A stretch of DNA of 64,000 bases from Maribacter aquimaris (GTDB taxonomy: Bacteria; Bacteroidota; Bacteroidia; Flavobacteriales; Flavobacteriaceae), in assembly GCF_014596745.1 (NCBI RefSeq), contig NZ_JABTCF010000007.1:124001-188000 (forward strand). The letters are read 5' to 3'. Position numbers and translations under genes: made by a program. Below are positions 1 to 7,915 of the stretch, piece after piece. Position 1 is the stretch's first letter; the number at the start of each line of letters is the position of its first letter. The notes under the pieces are model-generated. The model was not told the DNA's origin and made no database searches. It saw only the letters and a program-made list of their open reading frames with translations.

Positions 1-295
1 ATTGTTCATGGATCAAGGAAATAACACCGCACGAATCGCCACTAAATTGGTATTCCCCTTTGGTGTAGCCGATTTTATTAATGACATCCCTGGCGATATT
101 CTGAACATCCAAATAGGTATCACTTTTAACCTCTCCGGCCAAAACAACCTGCCCTGTGGTTACCAAGGTTTCACAAGCTACTTTACTTTCTGGGTCAAAA
201 GCTAAAAAACTATCCAATAATGCATCACTGATTTGATCGGCCACTTTGTCCGGATGCCCTTCACTAACAGATTCTGAGGTAAATAAATATGCCAT
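1..295 (-). CDS. metK: S-adenosylmethionine synthetase, N-terminal part (cut by window edge)
   Basis: Makes S-adenosylmethionine from methionine and ATP in the cytoplasm. Reading leftward from the ATG at 295, the protein starts [20 protein letters not shown], the typical MetK N-terminus with the ATP-binding GHPDK motif at about residues 13-17. It continues through [11 protein letters not shown] and ends at the edge near residue 98 in [11 protein letters not shown], which matches the family's HEQSPDI region. About three quarters of the protein (family length is near 400 residues) lies outside the window. The gene has its own long leader with a SAM-II-type riboswitch and a promoter box upstream, which fits feedback control by its product. 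Identity is secure; the full extent is unknown. Confidence 0.95.
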   Translation of the reverse strand, partial: MAYLFTSESVSEGHPDKVADQISDALLDSFLAFDPESKVACETLVTTGQVVLAGEVKSDTYLDVQNIARDVINKIGYTKGEYQFSGDSCGVISLIHEQ

Positions 296-411
296 TTTTA
301 CAAAAATAATTAGGAGGAATAACAGAAAGATTGCGAAAAGGGCGAATATGCTGAATAAAATCAGCTATCACTGCTTTAGCATTTTTACAATACCGAACTT
401 GTTCAGTATCC

Positions 412-484
412 AATTCCCTTAGGAACTAGGCCCTAACGTGAATTTAGGGCTACGAGGTTGCAATCAGTCAAATCTTTCCTCTTA
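412..484 (-). ncRNA. SAM-II-type riboswitch in the metK leader
   Basis: On the minus strand a GAGG/CCTC stem (478-481 with 454-457) encloses the loop AAAGATTTGACTGATTGCAA. This closely resembles the SAM-II core, where a short stem encloses GAUUUAA followed by AUUGCAA. A strong 7-bp hairpin GCCCTAA/TTAGGGC (444-450 with 430-436) follows, then a CTAAGGG-like tail. The extra hairpin fits the long-loop variants of this riboswitch family. It lies about 115 nt before the metK start codon, the expected place for feedback control of SAM synthesis. The assignment rests on reading motifs and pairing by eye; SAM-II and its long-loop relative cannot be told apart here. The remaining stretch to 775 shows no gene. 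Confidence 0.75.
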
Positions 485-494
485 AGATTGGGGA

Positions 495-502
495 CAAAAG
501 TA
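495..502 (-). promoter_or_regulatory. -7 promoter box for metK leader
   Basis: Minus-strand TACTTTTG fits the Bacteroidota -7 consensus TAnnTTTG and lies just upstream of the riboswitch core, so transcription would start near 488. No good TTTG -33 element is seen at the usual 19-nt spacing, so support is partial. Confidence 0.5.
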
Positions 503-775
503 TAAAAAATGTTTTTCTTATATAAGATAAACCGATTGTAATTTATCAAACATTTTTAAAATGATTGTCACGAAGGGCTTGTCTGGAGGATATATCAAAT
601 TTTATCGCAAAATAGCCCTCAGCTTAAAAAAACAAGACCCTTTGACACTATAACGATTCCATGCCCCGGCTTCGTAAACCATCAGCTTTACACGTCCCAT
701 ACCCATGCCAGTAAACATTCATCTAACTTCACCATGCCATCTATCGATACACGATACGGTTCAGGAAACATCTTA

Positions 776-1573
776 TTAAGCTATTGAGGCCTTCCTCCTT
801 TTTAGCTTGAGAATTGCCCCGGTGATAAGTGCGGGAATGCCCATAAGAACGGAAACCTTCAATAATGGCAGAACGTAAACCATCCACCCCATTGGCATTT
901 TCCCACCGTTTTCACCATTCTGAACATCCGAACCGATTCTAAAAGAGTCGGCCCATGTACTATAGCCAAAACCCCAAATTACCAGTGATAGTATGACACT
1001 TATACCAACAAGAATCAATAGTTGGCGAGCATCCTTTTTTAAAATGGTACCGACTTCAGACACATGGTGAAAATCCGTTTTGAATTTAAGTTTTCCAAGC
1101 GCCCCTACTATCCACCTCCAATGTAAAGCGATATGAACCCCTAACATTGCCATAAATAGTGTAGCGCTAACGTCATGGATTACCGACCAAAACCCATCCG
1201 GCGAAAAATGAATCCCGAAAACAGGCAATGCAGCCTCCGATATTACGATACCGGACACAGTTACTACAAGCATAAACAGGTAAAGTAGCCAGTTAAAAAA
1301 ATAATCAAACACCGTTTTTTTGAACTGCCTCCCCATAAGTTTTTTAGAGTTCGCAGCTATCCAATTCCAATTGATTATCAGGTGTAACAAAAACGGTATA
1401 ATCAGAATAAAACTTGCCCACTCATGAATTGGAACCCCCGTTGTTTGGGGAATTAACACCATTACCATAAGAGTGAACAGGAGAATATCCACATACACCC
1501 TGACTTTTGATGTTTTCTTTTTGCTTTGAATTTTGACCATTTCTTGTTTATTTGTTCTTTTATTATTTTTCAT
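776..1573 (-). CDS. DUF4405 membrane cytochrome-like protein
   Basis: A 265-residue inner-membrane protein with about six hydrophobic helices (near residues 27-47, 53-72, 90-114, 130-155, 185-205 and 230-254) after a lysine-rich cytoplasmic start. Histidines inside or beside helices (HEW near 50, LLHLIINW near 62, VIHD near 132, GVHIALHWRW near 146) are placed as haem ligands in cytochrome b561-like folds. The pattern matches DUF4405, whose members include flavinylation-associated cytochromes taking part in electron transfer across the membrane. No FMN-binding or ApbE gene is adjacent, so the partner is unknown. It lies 60 bp downstream of the outer-membrane barrel gene on the same strand and may share its transcript. 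Confidence 0.7.
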   Translation of the reverse strand: MKNNKRTNKQEMVKIQSKKKTSKVRVYVDILLFTLMVMVLIPQTTGVPIHEWASFILIIPFLLHLIINWNWIAANSKKLMGRQFKKTVFDYFFNWLLYLFMLVVTVSGIVISEAALPVFGIHFSPDGFWSVIHDVSATLFMAMLGVHIALHWRWIVGALGKLKFKTDFHHVSEVGTILKKDARQLLILVGISVILSLVIWGFGYSTWADSFRIGSDVQNGENGGKMPMGWMVYVLPLLKVSVLMGIPALITGAILKLKRRKASIA

Positions 1574-1633
1574 GCAACCAATACTTACTACTAAATGTTG
1601 TTCAGTTTACACTACGATCGAGACTATGCCATT

Positions 1634-4312
1634 CTAAATATCATACTTTATCGTAAATAAAACATACCTCGGCTGCACATAATAGGATTGGGTCGTAAAA
1701 TAAAGTTCATTGGTACTGTCCTTATTAAGCGTTGTGGTGTTTAAAAGGTTAGTGCCTTTGATACCAAACTCCCACTTACTATCTTTCTGTTGGTATGTCA
1801 AATTGGATTCCAAAAAACTATACTTATTACCAATCGTACCCTCTTTGTCTGTATAGTTGTAATAATCATAGTCAAGCGTTACAATAAAGCTCTTCAAAAA
1901 TGCTGTATCAAACCGGGCATAGGGCCTTTTTGTGAAATAGGTTGTTTCCCGCCCACCGTTGTCATAATTGTTCACACTATAGCGGTATCCTACTTCAAGA
2001 TTGGGTGCATTTTTGAAATTGGTGGACAACGCTCCCTGATAGCTCTGGGTAAATGCATTGGAGGTGAGTTGTGCGTTATCAACTAGGTTATTGGTGGTTG
2101 ACCATGCCAAACTACCACGAACCGAACCCTTTATTTTCCCAAAAGTACGCTCATAACGCCCATTGGCGGAAAATGACTCATCTTCAAAGTTGGAATTGAT
2201 TGTCGTACTGATTCGGTTGATCCCCACAATTTCAGCACTGCTTTTTAGGGCATCGATCCTTTTTGTATAGGAGACATTACCGAAAATATTGGTGAAATTG
2301 AACATATTAAAACTGAAAAAATTCAAGGATAGATTGTGGTTAAGGGCACTTTCCAAATCCCTATTTCCCTGGTAAGCCGAGTTATAATTATTGAGCACGT
2401 AGGCTTGTGCAAATTTATTGACATCGGTAAAGGAACGTGTCACCCGATAATTAAACCTCAGGTTTTCCGACTTTTTAAGCTGTGCATTTATATATACATC
2501 AGGCAACAAGGAAGTAAGATCGTCTTTGACCACATTCCCCAATTGATCGTTCTTTACATTATACTGATGCAAGGTAACCCCAGGGTTAAAGGTGAAAATT
2601 CCCGATATCACTTTATAATGAAAACCCAAATACAGATCAGAGACATTAAAGTCCACATCGTTTTCATAATCAGAGCCCTCCATATCCAAAGTGGTTCCCC
2701 CATCCAAAACTTGGAAAATCCCCGAATTGAAATTCTGATGGCTCTGGGTAGTACCCATGGTAAAGTTCAAATTACTTTTATCTCCCAATACATAATAATA
2801 ATCCACTTTGGCATCCACCTTATTGGTAACTACATTCTTGACTTGATTTATATTATAAACATCCTGGTTTTCGTCTACTGGAAAAACATCGACAAAGGCA
2901 AACTCGCTACGAATTGCCTCATAGAACGGGTCTTCATCTTGATACAAATGCTGGGCCTCTACGGCAAAAATATTCTTGTCGTCCAAGGTATAATACAGGT
3001 TCAGGTTCTGGTTTACCGCTAAGGGTTTCTGCCTTTTAACTTCAGAAATTTCATCGGTGATATCCGATATGGAGAGCACATCCACAGCCTCATAATCATC
3101 GGATTGCTTTAACAATGCATCATAATCTATCTGGAGGTCAGCATTGGGTTTGTACCTTGCACTCAATTTTGCCAATCCCAAATGAACGGTCTGATCGGTA
3201 TTCGTGGTTGCATTCTCAATATCATTACTGGCGATATAGGTTGTGCTACTTATTGACTTCATCAGGGTTCCCGTATGGGAATAAATCCCAAATCCACTCA
3301 AATCCAATGACTTCGAAGGGGCATAACTAAAGTTAACCGCCGCAAACTTGGTATCTATATCGTTTGCCCTATTGTTTTGCCCTGTGGAAAGCCCTAGTCC
3401 GTCAGAACCAACATCTATGGAACTCCCGCCCCTTGCGTTTATATCCCTGAAGCCACCCGTAAATTTGCGATAATCGTTACGGGTAAAGGGGACTTCCCCC
3501 AAATTATTCAAATCGGTTATTATATTGATGCTATAATCAGGACTGTAATAAAATAGTTTAGGGTGCGCCAAGTATCTGTTATCCGGTCCGTAACCCGCCG
3601 TGAGCTCCCCAAACCAAAATTTCTTTTTACCTTCTTTCAACCGAATGTTCAGGGCTACATTATCATCATCATTCGTTAGGCCCTTCATTTGGGACACCTC
3701 ATTATAATTTTTCAGCACCTCAACCTTACTTAGGGCATTGGCCGGAATATTCTCAACGGCAATTTTGGAATCCCCATCGAAAAAATCCTTTCCCTCTACC
3801 ATTACCTTGGTTACCGTCTTTCCTTCAACCTCTATTTGCCCATCATCATCGATTTCAATCCCTGGTAAATTTTCCAGTACATCCTTCAACTTTTTTTCAG
3901 TACCCGAAACAAAGGAATCGGTATCATAAACAATCGTATCGCCTTTTACGGATACCGGCATTTCATAAGTTACCTCCACCTCATCCAACTGGGCGGCCTG
4001 TTCTTGCATTACAACATCCTTTACCGCATCAACATCACCAGCAGTAAGGGTAAAGGATTCGGTCTTCAGACCTAGATAACTTACTTTGACCGTATACTGA
4101 CTGCCCGTTTTCAACTTTAACTTATACAATCCTGCATGGTTGGTGATCCCATAGGATTCCAGTCCCTTTGTCTCCGTATTGATAGCGATCACATTCGCCA
4201 TATCAACACCTGTTCCCGTACTATCCTTAACAATACCCGTTAAAGAAATTTCCTGGGCCGAACAAAAAAAGCCAAAAGTCAAAAAGACTATGAAATGCAA
4301 TGTAATTCTCAT
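1634..4312 (-). CDS. Outer-membrane beta-barrel protein with CarboxypepD_reg-like domain
   Basis: An 892-residue protein with a signal peptide (cleavage after FCSAQ, near residue 19). Residues about 23-105 form a carboxypeptidase-regulatory-like beta-sandwich (ISLTGIVKDSTGTGVDMANV). A plug-like segment follows (LKDVLENLPGIEIDDDGQI, VMVEGKDFF, IPANALSKVEVLKNY), then a long barrel rich in aromatic and Asn/Tyr/Thr residues that ends in YVLFTIKYDI, a normal outer-membrane C-terminus. This is the TonB-receptor-like outer-membrane beta-barrel family common in Bacteroidota, with no recognisable TonB box and an unknown substrate. The GLPGLI gene lies 51 bp upstream on the same strand, a frequent pairing, so the two probably act together at the envelope. 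Confidence 0.85.
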   Translation of the reverse strand: MRITLHFIVFLTFGFFCSAQEISLTGIVKDSTGTGVDMANVIAINTETKGLESYGITNHAGLYKLKLKTGSQYTVKVSYLGLKTESFTLTAGDVDAVKDVVMQEQAAQLDEVEVTYEMPVSVKGDTIVYDTDSFVSGTEKKLKDVLENLPGIEIDDDGQIEVEGKTVTKVMVEGKDFFDGDSKIAVENIPANALSKVEVLKNYNEVSQMKGLTNDDDNVALNIRLKEGKKKFWFGELTAGYGPDNRYLAHPKLFYYSPDYSINIITDLNNLGEVPFTRNDYRKFTGGFRDINARGGSSIDVGSDGLGLSTGQNNRANDIDTKFAAVNFSYAPSKSLDLSGFGIYSHTGTLMKSISSTTYIASNDIENATTNTDQTVHLGLAKLSARYKPNADLQIDYDALLKQSDDYEAVDVLSISDITDEISEVKRQKPLAVNQNLNLYYTLDDKNIFAVEAQHLYQDEDPFYEAIRSEFAFVDVFPVDENQDVYNINQVKNVVTNKVDAKVDYYYVLGDKSNLNFTMGTTQSHQNFNSGIFQVLDGGTTLDMEGSDYENDVDFNVSDLYLGFHYKVISGIFTFNPGVTLHQYNVKNDQLGNVVKDDLTSLLPDVYINAQLKKSENLRFNYRVTRSFTDVNKFAQAYVLNNYNSAYQGNRDLESALNHNLSLNFFSFNMFNFTNIFGNVSYTKRIDALKSSAEIVGINRISTTINSNFEDESFSANGRYERTFGKIKGSVRGSLAWSTTNNLVDNAQLTSNAFTQSYQGALSTNFKNAPNLEVGYRYSVNNYDNGGRETTYFTKRPYARFDTAFLKSFIVTLDYDYYNYTDKEGTIGNKYSFLESNLTYQQKDSKWEFGIKGTNLLNTTTLNKDSTNELYFTTQSYYVQPRYVLFTIKYDI

Positions 4313-4363
4313 CTAAACTTGTTTTGAAGGAAATTAAAATCGTTTGTTATTTAAGCGCCGATA

Positions 4364-5239
4364 TTAGAATCTACCACCTCGACCACCGCCACCTCGACCA
4401 CCTCGGAAATTCTCGCGCATCTCTTTCATTTTTTCGCGGGAGATCTCATCGTATTCCGTTTGGGTTACCTTTTTCCCTTTCTTGGGTGCCTTAATTTCGA
4501 TTTTCTCTTTGGGGTTCAAAGTGATTTTGGAACAAACAATAGTGGTCACATCATCGCTTACGGCCAAAATTAACCCTGGCAATCCCCAATATTCCGAAGG
4601 CCCCTGATTTACTGGGATTTCAGGTGTATACCACGCCACAATCTCGACCTCCTTCTCTATGAATTCCTCCTCTTTTTTTTCTTTCGTGTCTTGCCCTTCC
4701 TTTTTGTCGGCATTTCGATCATCACTATTTCTCCCCCGGAACAAGGCTTGCATATTGGGTCTTTTTACCGTCTTTATTGCTACTGCCTTATATGCTGTAT
4801 ATTTCCCTATTTGTTTGGTGTCACTTTCCAGTTTCCAATCCAATTTTTCAAGATTGTCCTCTATTAGGAATATCTTTCCGAAAAGCTCGTTCTTGATCAA
4901 ATACCTTCCTTCCTCAATATTCTTATACAGGTCACCGCCTGCACTTCCCATAGCTCTAAAGCGCATGCCCCTGCCACTGTTACCTCCAGGCTGTTCCAAT
5001 TTTTCTTCCTCCTCATATAATGATTCCTTTGCATTGAACACAAGTTCATACGTTTTCTCATTGGCCTTCTTCATACGTTCCATGATTTCCTTCTTACGGT
5101 CTTCTGGAATCTGTCTGTTTCCAAAATCCATATTCACCTGGGTTTTACTCTCGTAGGTGGCCTTTCCTTGAAAATTCTGCGAAAAACCGTTATACATGGT
5201 AAAAACCATCATTAGAACCACTATCATTTTATTTCCCAT
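4364..5239 (-). CDS. GLPGLI family envelope protein with Arg/Gly-rich tail
   Basis: A 291-residue exported protein. A signal peptide ends near residue 21 (MVFTMYNGFSQ) and the family signature WGLPGLIL lies near residues 219-226, after the common WYTPEIPVNQGP segment. GLPGLI proteins are widespread in Bacteroidota and have no established function; many lie beside a large beta-barrel protein, as here. Unusual points are a basic, Lys/Glu-rich middle (about 175-200) and a C-terminal RGG-type tail, ENFRGGRGGGGRGGRF, plus a small RG stretch near residue 90. The start chosen gives a clean signal peptide. The upstream 276 bp to the divergent kinase gene probably holds both promoters; no convincing gene is seen there. 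Confidence 0.85.
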   Translation of the reverse strand: MGNKMIVVLMMVFTMYNGFSQNFQGKATYESKTQVNMDFGNRQIPEDRKKEIMERMKKANEKTYELVFNAKESLYEEEEKLEQPGGNSGRGMRFRAMGSAGGDLYKNIEEGRYLIKNELFGKIFLIEDNLEKLDWKLESDTKQIGKYTAYKAVAIKTVKRPNMQALFRGRNSDDRNADKKEGQDTKEKKEEEFIEKEVEIVAWYTPEIPVNQGPSEYWGLPGLILAVSDDVTTIVCSKITLNPKEKIEIKAPKKGKKVTQTEYDEISREKMKEMRENFRGGRGGGGRGGRF

Positions 5240-5515
5240 CTGTTCGACTTTTGGTTTAATGAAGTATTTTTGAATCTTTGATTTTGGTCAACTCCCAAAA
5301 TACCATCCATCATCAAAAGTTCTTCATTGAATATTATAGCGTTGGACTCTTTTGAAGGTATTTGGTTTAATATGTCGGTAAAAAAAATAAAATGCCACTT
5401 GTACATTTTTTTCCCGATATTGATATAAAGGTTTTTACTTCCTATAGTAATCTTGTATATTGTACCCTCCATTAAACTCAATTGATATAACACTAATCAC
5501 AAATCAGAATACCTT

Positions 5516-6130
5516 ATGCATATTGCCGTTGCAGGAAACATTGGCGCCGGAAAGACCACACTGACAAGACTTCTGGCAAAACACTTCAAGTGGGAAGCCC
5601 ATTTTGAGGATGTTGTTGACAATCCTTATTTGGACGATTTTTATAACCAAATGGAACGATGGAGCTTTAATCTTCAGATTTACTTCCTAAACCACCGATA
5701 CCGTCAGGTCCTTAGTTTTAGGGAAAGTGGCAAGGACATTATTCAGGACAGGACCATTTACGAGGATGCCTACATATTCGCGCCCAACCTTCACGCGATG
5801 GGGTTGATGACCAATAGGGACTTTAAGAACTACTCAAGTCTTTTCGAATTGATGGAAAGCTTGGTGCAACCACCGGATCTTCTAATTTATTTAAGAAGTA
5901 CCATTCCCAATTTAGTAAAGCAGATCCATAAACGTGGGCGTGATTACGAGAACACCATTTCAATTGATTACCTAAGTCGATTGAACGAACGGTATGAAGC
6001 TTGGATCTATGGTTATGAAAAAGGAAAACTACTGATTATCGATGTGGATAACCTTGATTTTGTTGACAACCCAGAAGATCTCGGGGAGATCTTAAACAGG
6101 ATAGACGCTGAGATCAACGGTTTATTCTAA
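5516..6130 (+). CDS. Deoxynucleoside kinase
   Basis: A 204-residue cytoplasmic kinase that phosphorylates deoxynucleosides with ATP for nucleotide salvage. The P-loop GNIGAGKTT is at residues 7-15, the substrate-side acid segment FEDVVDNPYLDDFY near 31-44, the DRS-like motif IQDRTIYEDAYIF near 76-88, and the arginine-rich lid KRGRDYE near 139-145. Length and motif order fit the dNK/deoxyadenosine-deoxyguanosine kinase family. The preferred nucleoside cannot be read from the sequence. It is followed 12 bp later by peptidase E on the same strand, so the two may be co-transcribed. Other nucleotide-salvage genes in this window are a nucleoside transporter, cdd and thyA. Confidence 0.9.
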   Translation: MHIAVAGNIGAGKTTLTRLLAKHFKWEAHFEDVVDNPYLDDFYNQMERWSFNLQIYFLNHRYRQVLSFRESGKDIIQDRTIYEDAYIFAPNLHAMGLMTNRDFKNYSSLFELMESLVQPPDLLIYLRSTIPNLVKQIHKRGRDYENTISIDYLSRLNERYEAWIYGYEKGKLLIIDVDNLDFVDNPEDLGEILNRIDAEINGLF

Positions 6131-6142
6131 AAACCACCCCGT

Positions 6143-6859
6143 ATGACAAATTGCCTACTTGCCAGTACATCAACGATTTTCGGAGGATCCTATTTAGACT
6201 ATTTATTTGATGCCTTGGGTGAATTGTACCAAAACACTGAAGAGGTAATTTTCATCCCCTTTGCAAGACCGGGTGGTATTTCCCATGATGCCTATAGTGA
6301 AATGGCCGCTACGGCATTTCAACATATAGGCAAAAAACTAACAGGTCTACACACATTTGACGAACCTAAAGCCGCCCTAAAATCCGCAAAGGGCATCTTT
6401 ACCGGGGGCGGCAATTCCTTTGTACTCGTCAATAGCCTTTATCATCATCACCTAATGCCCACACTGAGGCAGGTAATTTTGAACGGGACACCTTATTTAG
6501 GCACTAGCGCCGGTAGTAATATTGCCGGGCCCACTATCAAGACCACCAATGACATGCCGATTGTTTATCCTCCTAGTTACGACACCTTGGCTATAATTCC
6601 AATGAACATTAATCCGCATTATCTTGATCCCGACCCTAACTCGACCCACAAAGGGGAAACGCGGGAAACACGTATCAAGGAATTCCATGAATTCAATACT
6701 ACGCCGGTTATAGGCCTTCGGGAAGGAAGTTGGATTCGCGTGCAAAACAAGGAAATCACACTCCATGGAGGCCAACTTAGCGCCCGTATATTCGAAAAAG
6801 GAAAAGATGCCTACGAAATACCCGCAGGTGCCTCGCTGGATTTTTTAAAAAACCAATAA
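6143..6859 (+). CDS. pepE: Peptidase E (alpha-aspartyl dipeptidase, family S51)
   Basis: A 238-residue cytoplasmic serine peptidase with a class I glutamine-amidotransferase-like fold, expected to cleave dipeptides with N-terminal aspartate. The nucleophile elbow GTSAGSNIAGP lies near residues 120-130. The glycine-rich GIFTGGGNSF near 85-94 and the NPHY segment near 157 match other family members, and the length equals that of enterobacterial PepE. The gene starts 12 bp after the deoxynucleoside kinase stop codon. The 254 bp after it, before tonB, contain no gene that I can support. Confidence 0.88.
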   Translation: MTNCLLASTSTIFGGSYLDYLFDALGELYQNTEEVIFIPFARPGGISHDAYSEMAATAFQHIGKKLTGLHTFDEPKAALKSAKGIFTGGGNSFVLVNSLYHHHLMPTLRQVILNGTPYLGTSAGSNIAGPTIKTTNDMPIVYPPSYDTLAIIPMNINPHYLDPDPNSTHKGETRETRIKEFHEFNTTPVIGLREGSWIRVQNKEITLHGGQLSARIFEKGKDAYEIPAGASLDFLKNQ

Positions 6860-7113
6860 CTTTTCATTGTTTTAACCCCATTATATCCCAATGGGATTGC
6901 TCTCCTAAAACACCTGCCTTTCCCAAAAGGGCATTTTACACACTGAACATTACCTTTCACTCATTACGGATTTCAAATAAACAGGTTAAACCGTAGCTTC
7001 ATTCAAACATTCAACAAGCCTAAAAACACCTATATCAATTCCGGATACCGATATAGGGGACTTGTAAACAATTGTATAACCCTGCCTTTCCCAAGAATGG
7101 CCAAAACTTTTGA

Positions 7114-7824
7114 ATGATGAAACCAAAAAAACACCCTAATAGGGATTTAAACAAGAACAGCGGACTTTATTTTGTAATCGGATTGATCCTTGTAATGGCA
7201 TGTACCTACATGGCCTTTGAGTGGAAAACCTATGACCAACCAAATTATTATGGTGAGGCCATAAACATGCCCGATGACCCCCTAGAAGAAGTACCACCCC
7301 TTATTACCCTTGACGTACCACCACCCCCTCCAGCACCGTTCATCCCGGATGTCATAGAGGTTGTCATAAATGAGGACCCAATTATCGAAACGGATGTCGC
7401 GTCTTCGGAAAGTGATCCATACAAGGAAATCCTGGAAGTAAAGGACATTGATGTTATCGATGATCCCGTAGACATGCCACCCGTACCCTTTTCGGTCATA
7501 GAAGAGGTTCCGGTTTTCCCTGGTTGTGAAAAGGCTGTCGATAAAAGAGCCTGCTTTCAAGATCAAATGAACAGGCATATTCGAAAAAATTTCAGGTATC
7601 CCGAAATTCCCTTGGAAATGGGCATACAGGGCAAGGTATATATGCAGTTTATGATTGAAACCGATGGAAGTATCGGACATATTCAAAAGCGCGGACCGGA
7701 CAAACACCTAGAAGCCGAAGCCACGCGCATAATCAAGCTGCTTCCCAAAATGCAGCCTGGGAAACAACGGGGCACTCCTGTTAAAGTTCCATTTAGCATT
7801 CCCATTAACTTTAAGCTTCAATAA
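7114..7824 (+). CDS. Energy transducer TonB
   Basis: A 236-residue inner-membrane-anchored periplasmic protein that passes proton-motive-force energy to outer-membrane receptors. One transmembrane helix lies near residues 18-38 (YFVIGLILVMACTYMAF). A proline- and acid-rich spacer follows, including VPPPPPAPFIP near 68-78. The C-terminal TonB domain covers about 130-236, with the common VFPGCE opening, NIRKNFRYPEIPLEMGIQGK-like repeat and a PVKVPFSIPINF ending. No exbB or exbD is adjacent. An intrinsic terminator 33 bp after the stop serves this gene and the convergent pyrophosphatase. A second ATG directly follows the first; either could be used. Confidence 0.88.
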   Translation: MMKPKKHPNRDLNKNSGLYFVIGLILVMACTYMAFEWKTYDQPNYYGEAINMPDDPLEEVPPLITLDVPPPPPAPFIPDVIEVVINEDPIIETDVASSESDPYKEILEVKDIDVIDDPVDMPPVPFSVIEEVPVFPGCEKAVDKRACFQDQMNRHIRKNFRYPEIPLEMGIQGKVYMQFMIETDGSIGHIQKRGPDKHLEAEATRIIKLLPKMQPGKQRGTPVKVPFSIPINFKLQ

Positions 7825-7856
7825 TCAATAACCACAAAGGTTCACTGATTTGCATA

Positions 7857-7886
7857 AAAAAGCCCTGACCGTTTGGTCAGGGCTTT
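7857..7886. terminator. Bidirectional terminator between tonB and hppA
   Basis: An 11-bp stem AAGCCCTGACC/GGTCAGGGCTT with a GTTT loop, flanked by A-rich and T-rich ends, lies between convergent genes. Nearly the same stem occurs after gldJ at 42585. Confidence 0.85.
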
Positions 7887-7915
7887 AAAATTATTTGAAT
7901 GTCCCTAAAAAAGTT

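Noticed and set aside
2-205. Forward open frame at the left edge
   Set aside because: It is the antisense of metK, whose translation matches the family exactly.
2336-3022. 228-residue forward frame inside the barrel gene
   Set aside because: Antisense of a long gene with clear domain structure; the product is unlike any family and rich in Ile.
4659-5156. 165-residue forward frame opposite the GLPGLI gene
   Set aside because: Antisense with Ser/Phe-biased composition caused by Lys/Glu codons on the coding strand.
5224-5493. 89-residue frame overlapping the GLPGLI gene start
   Set aside because: Its product has no family, it overlaps a signal peptide-coding region and it fills the divergent promoter gap; more likely non-coding.
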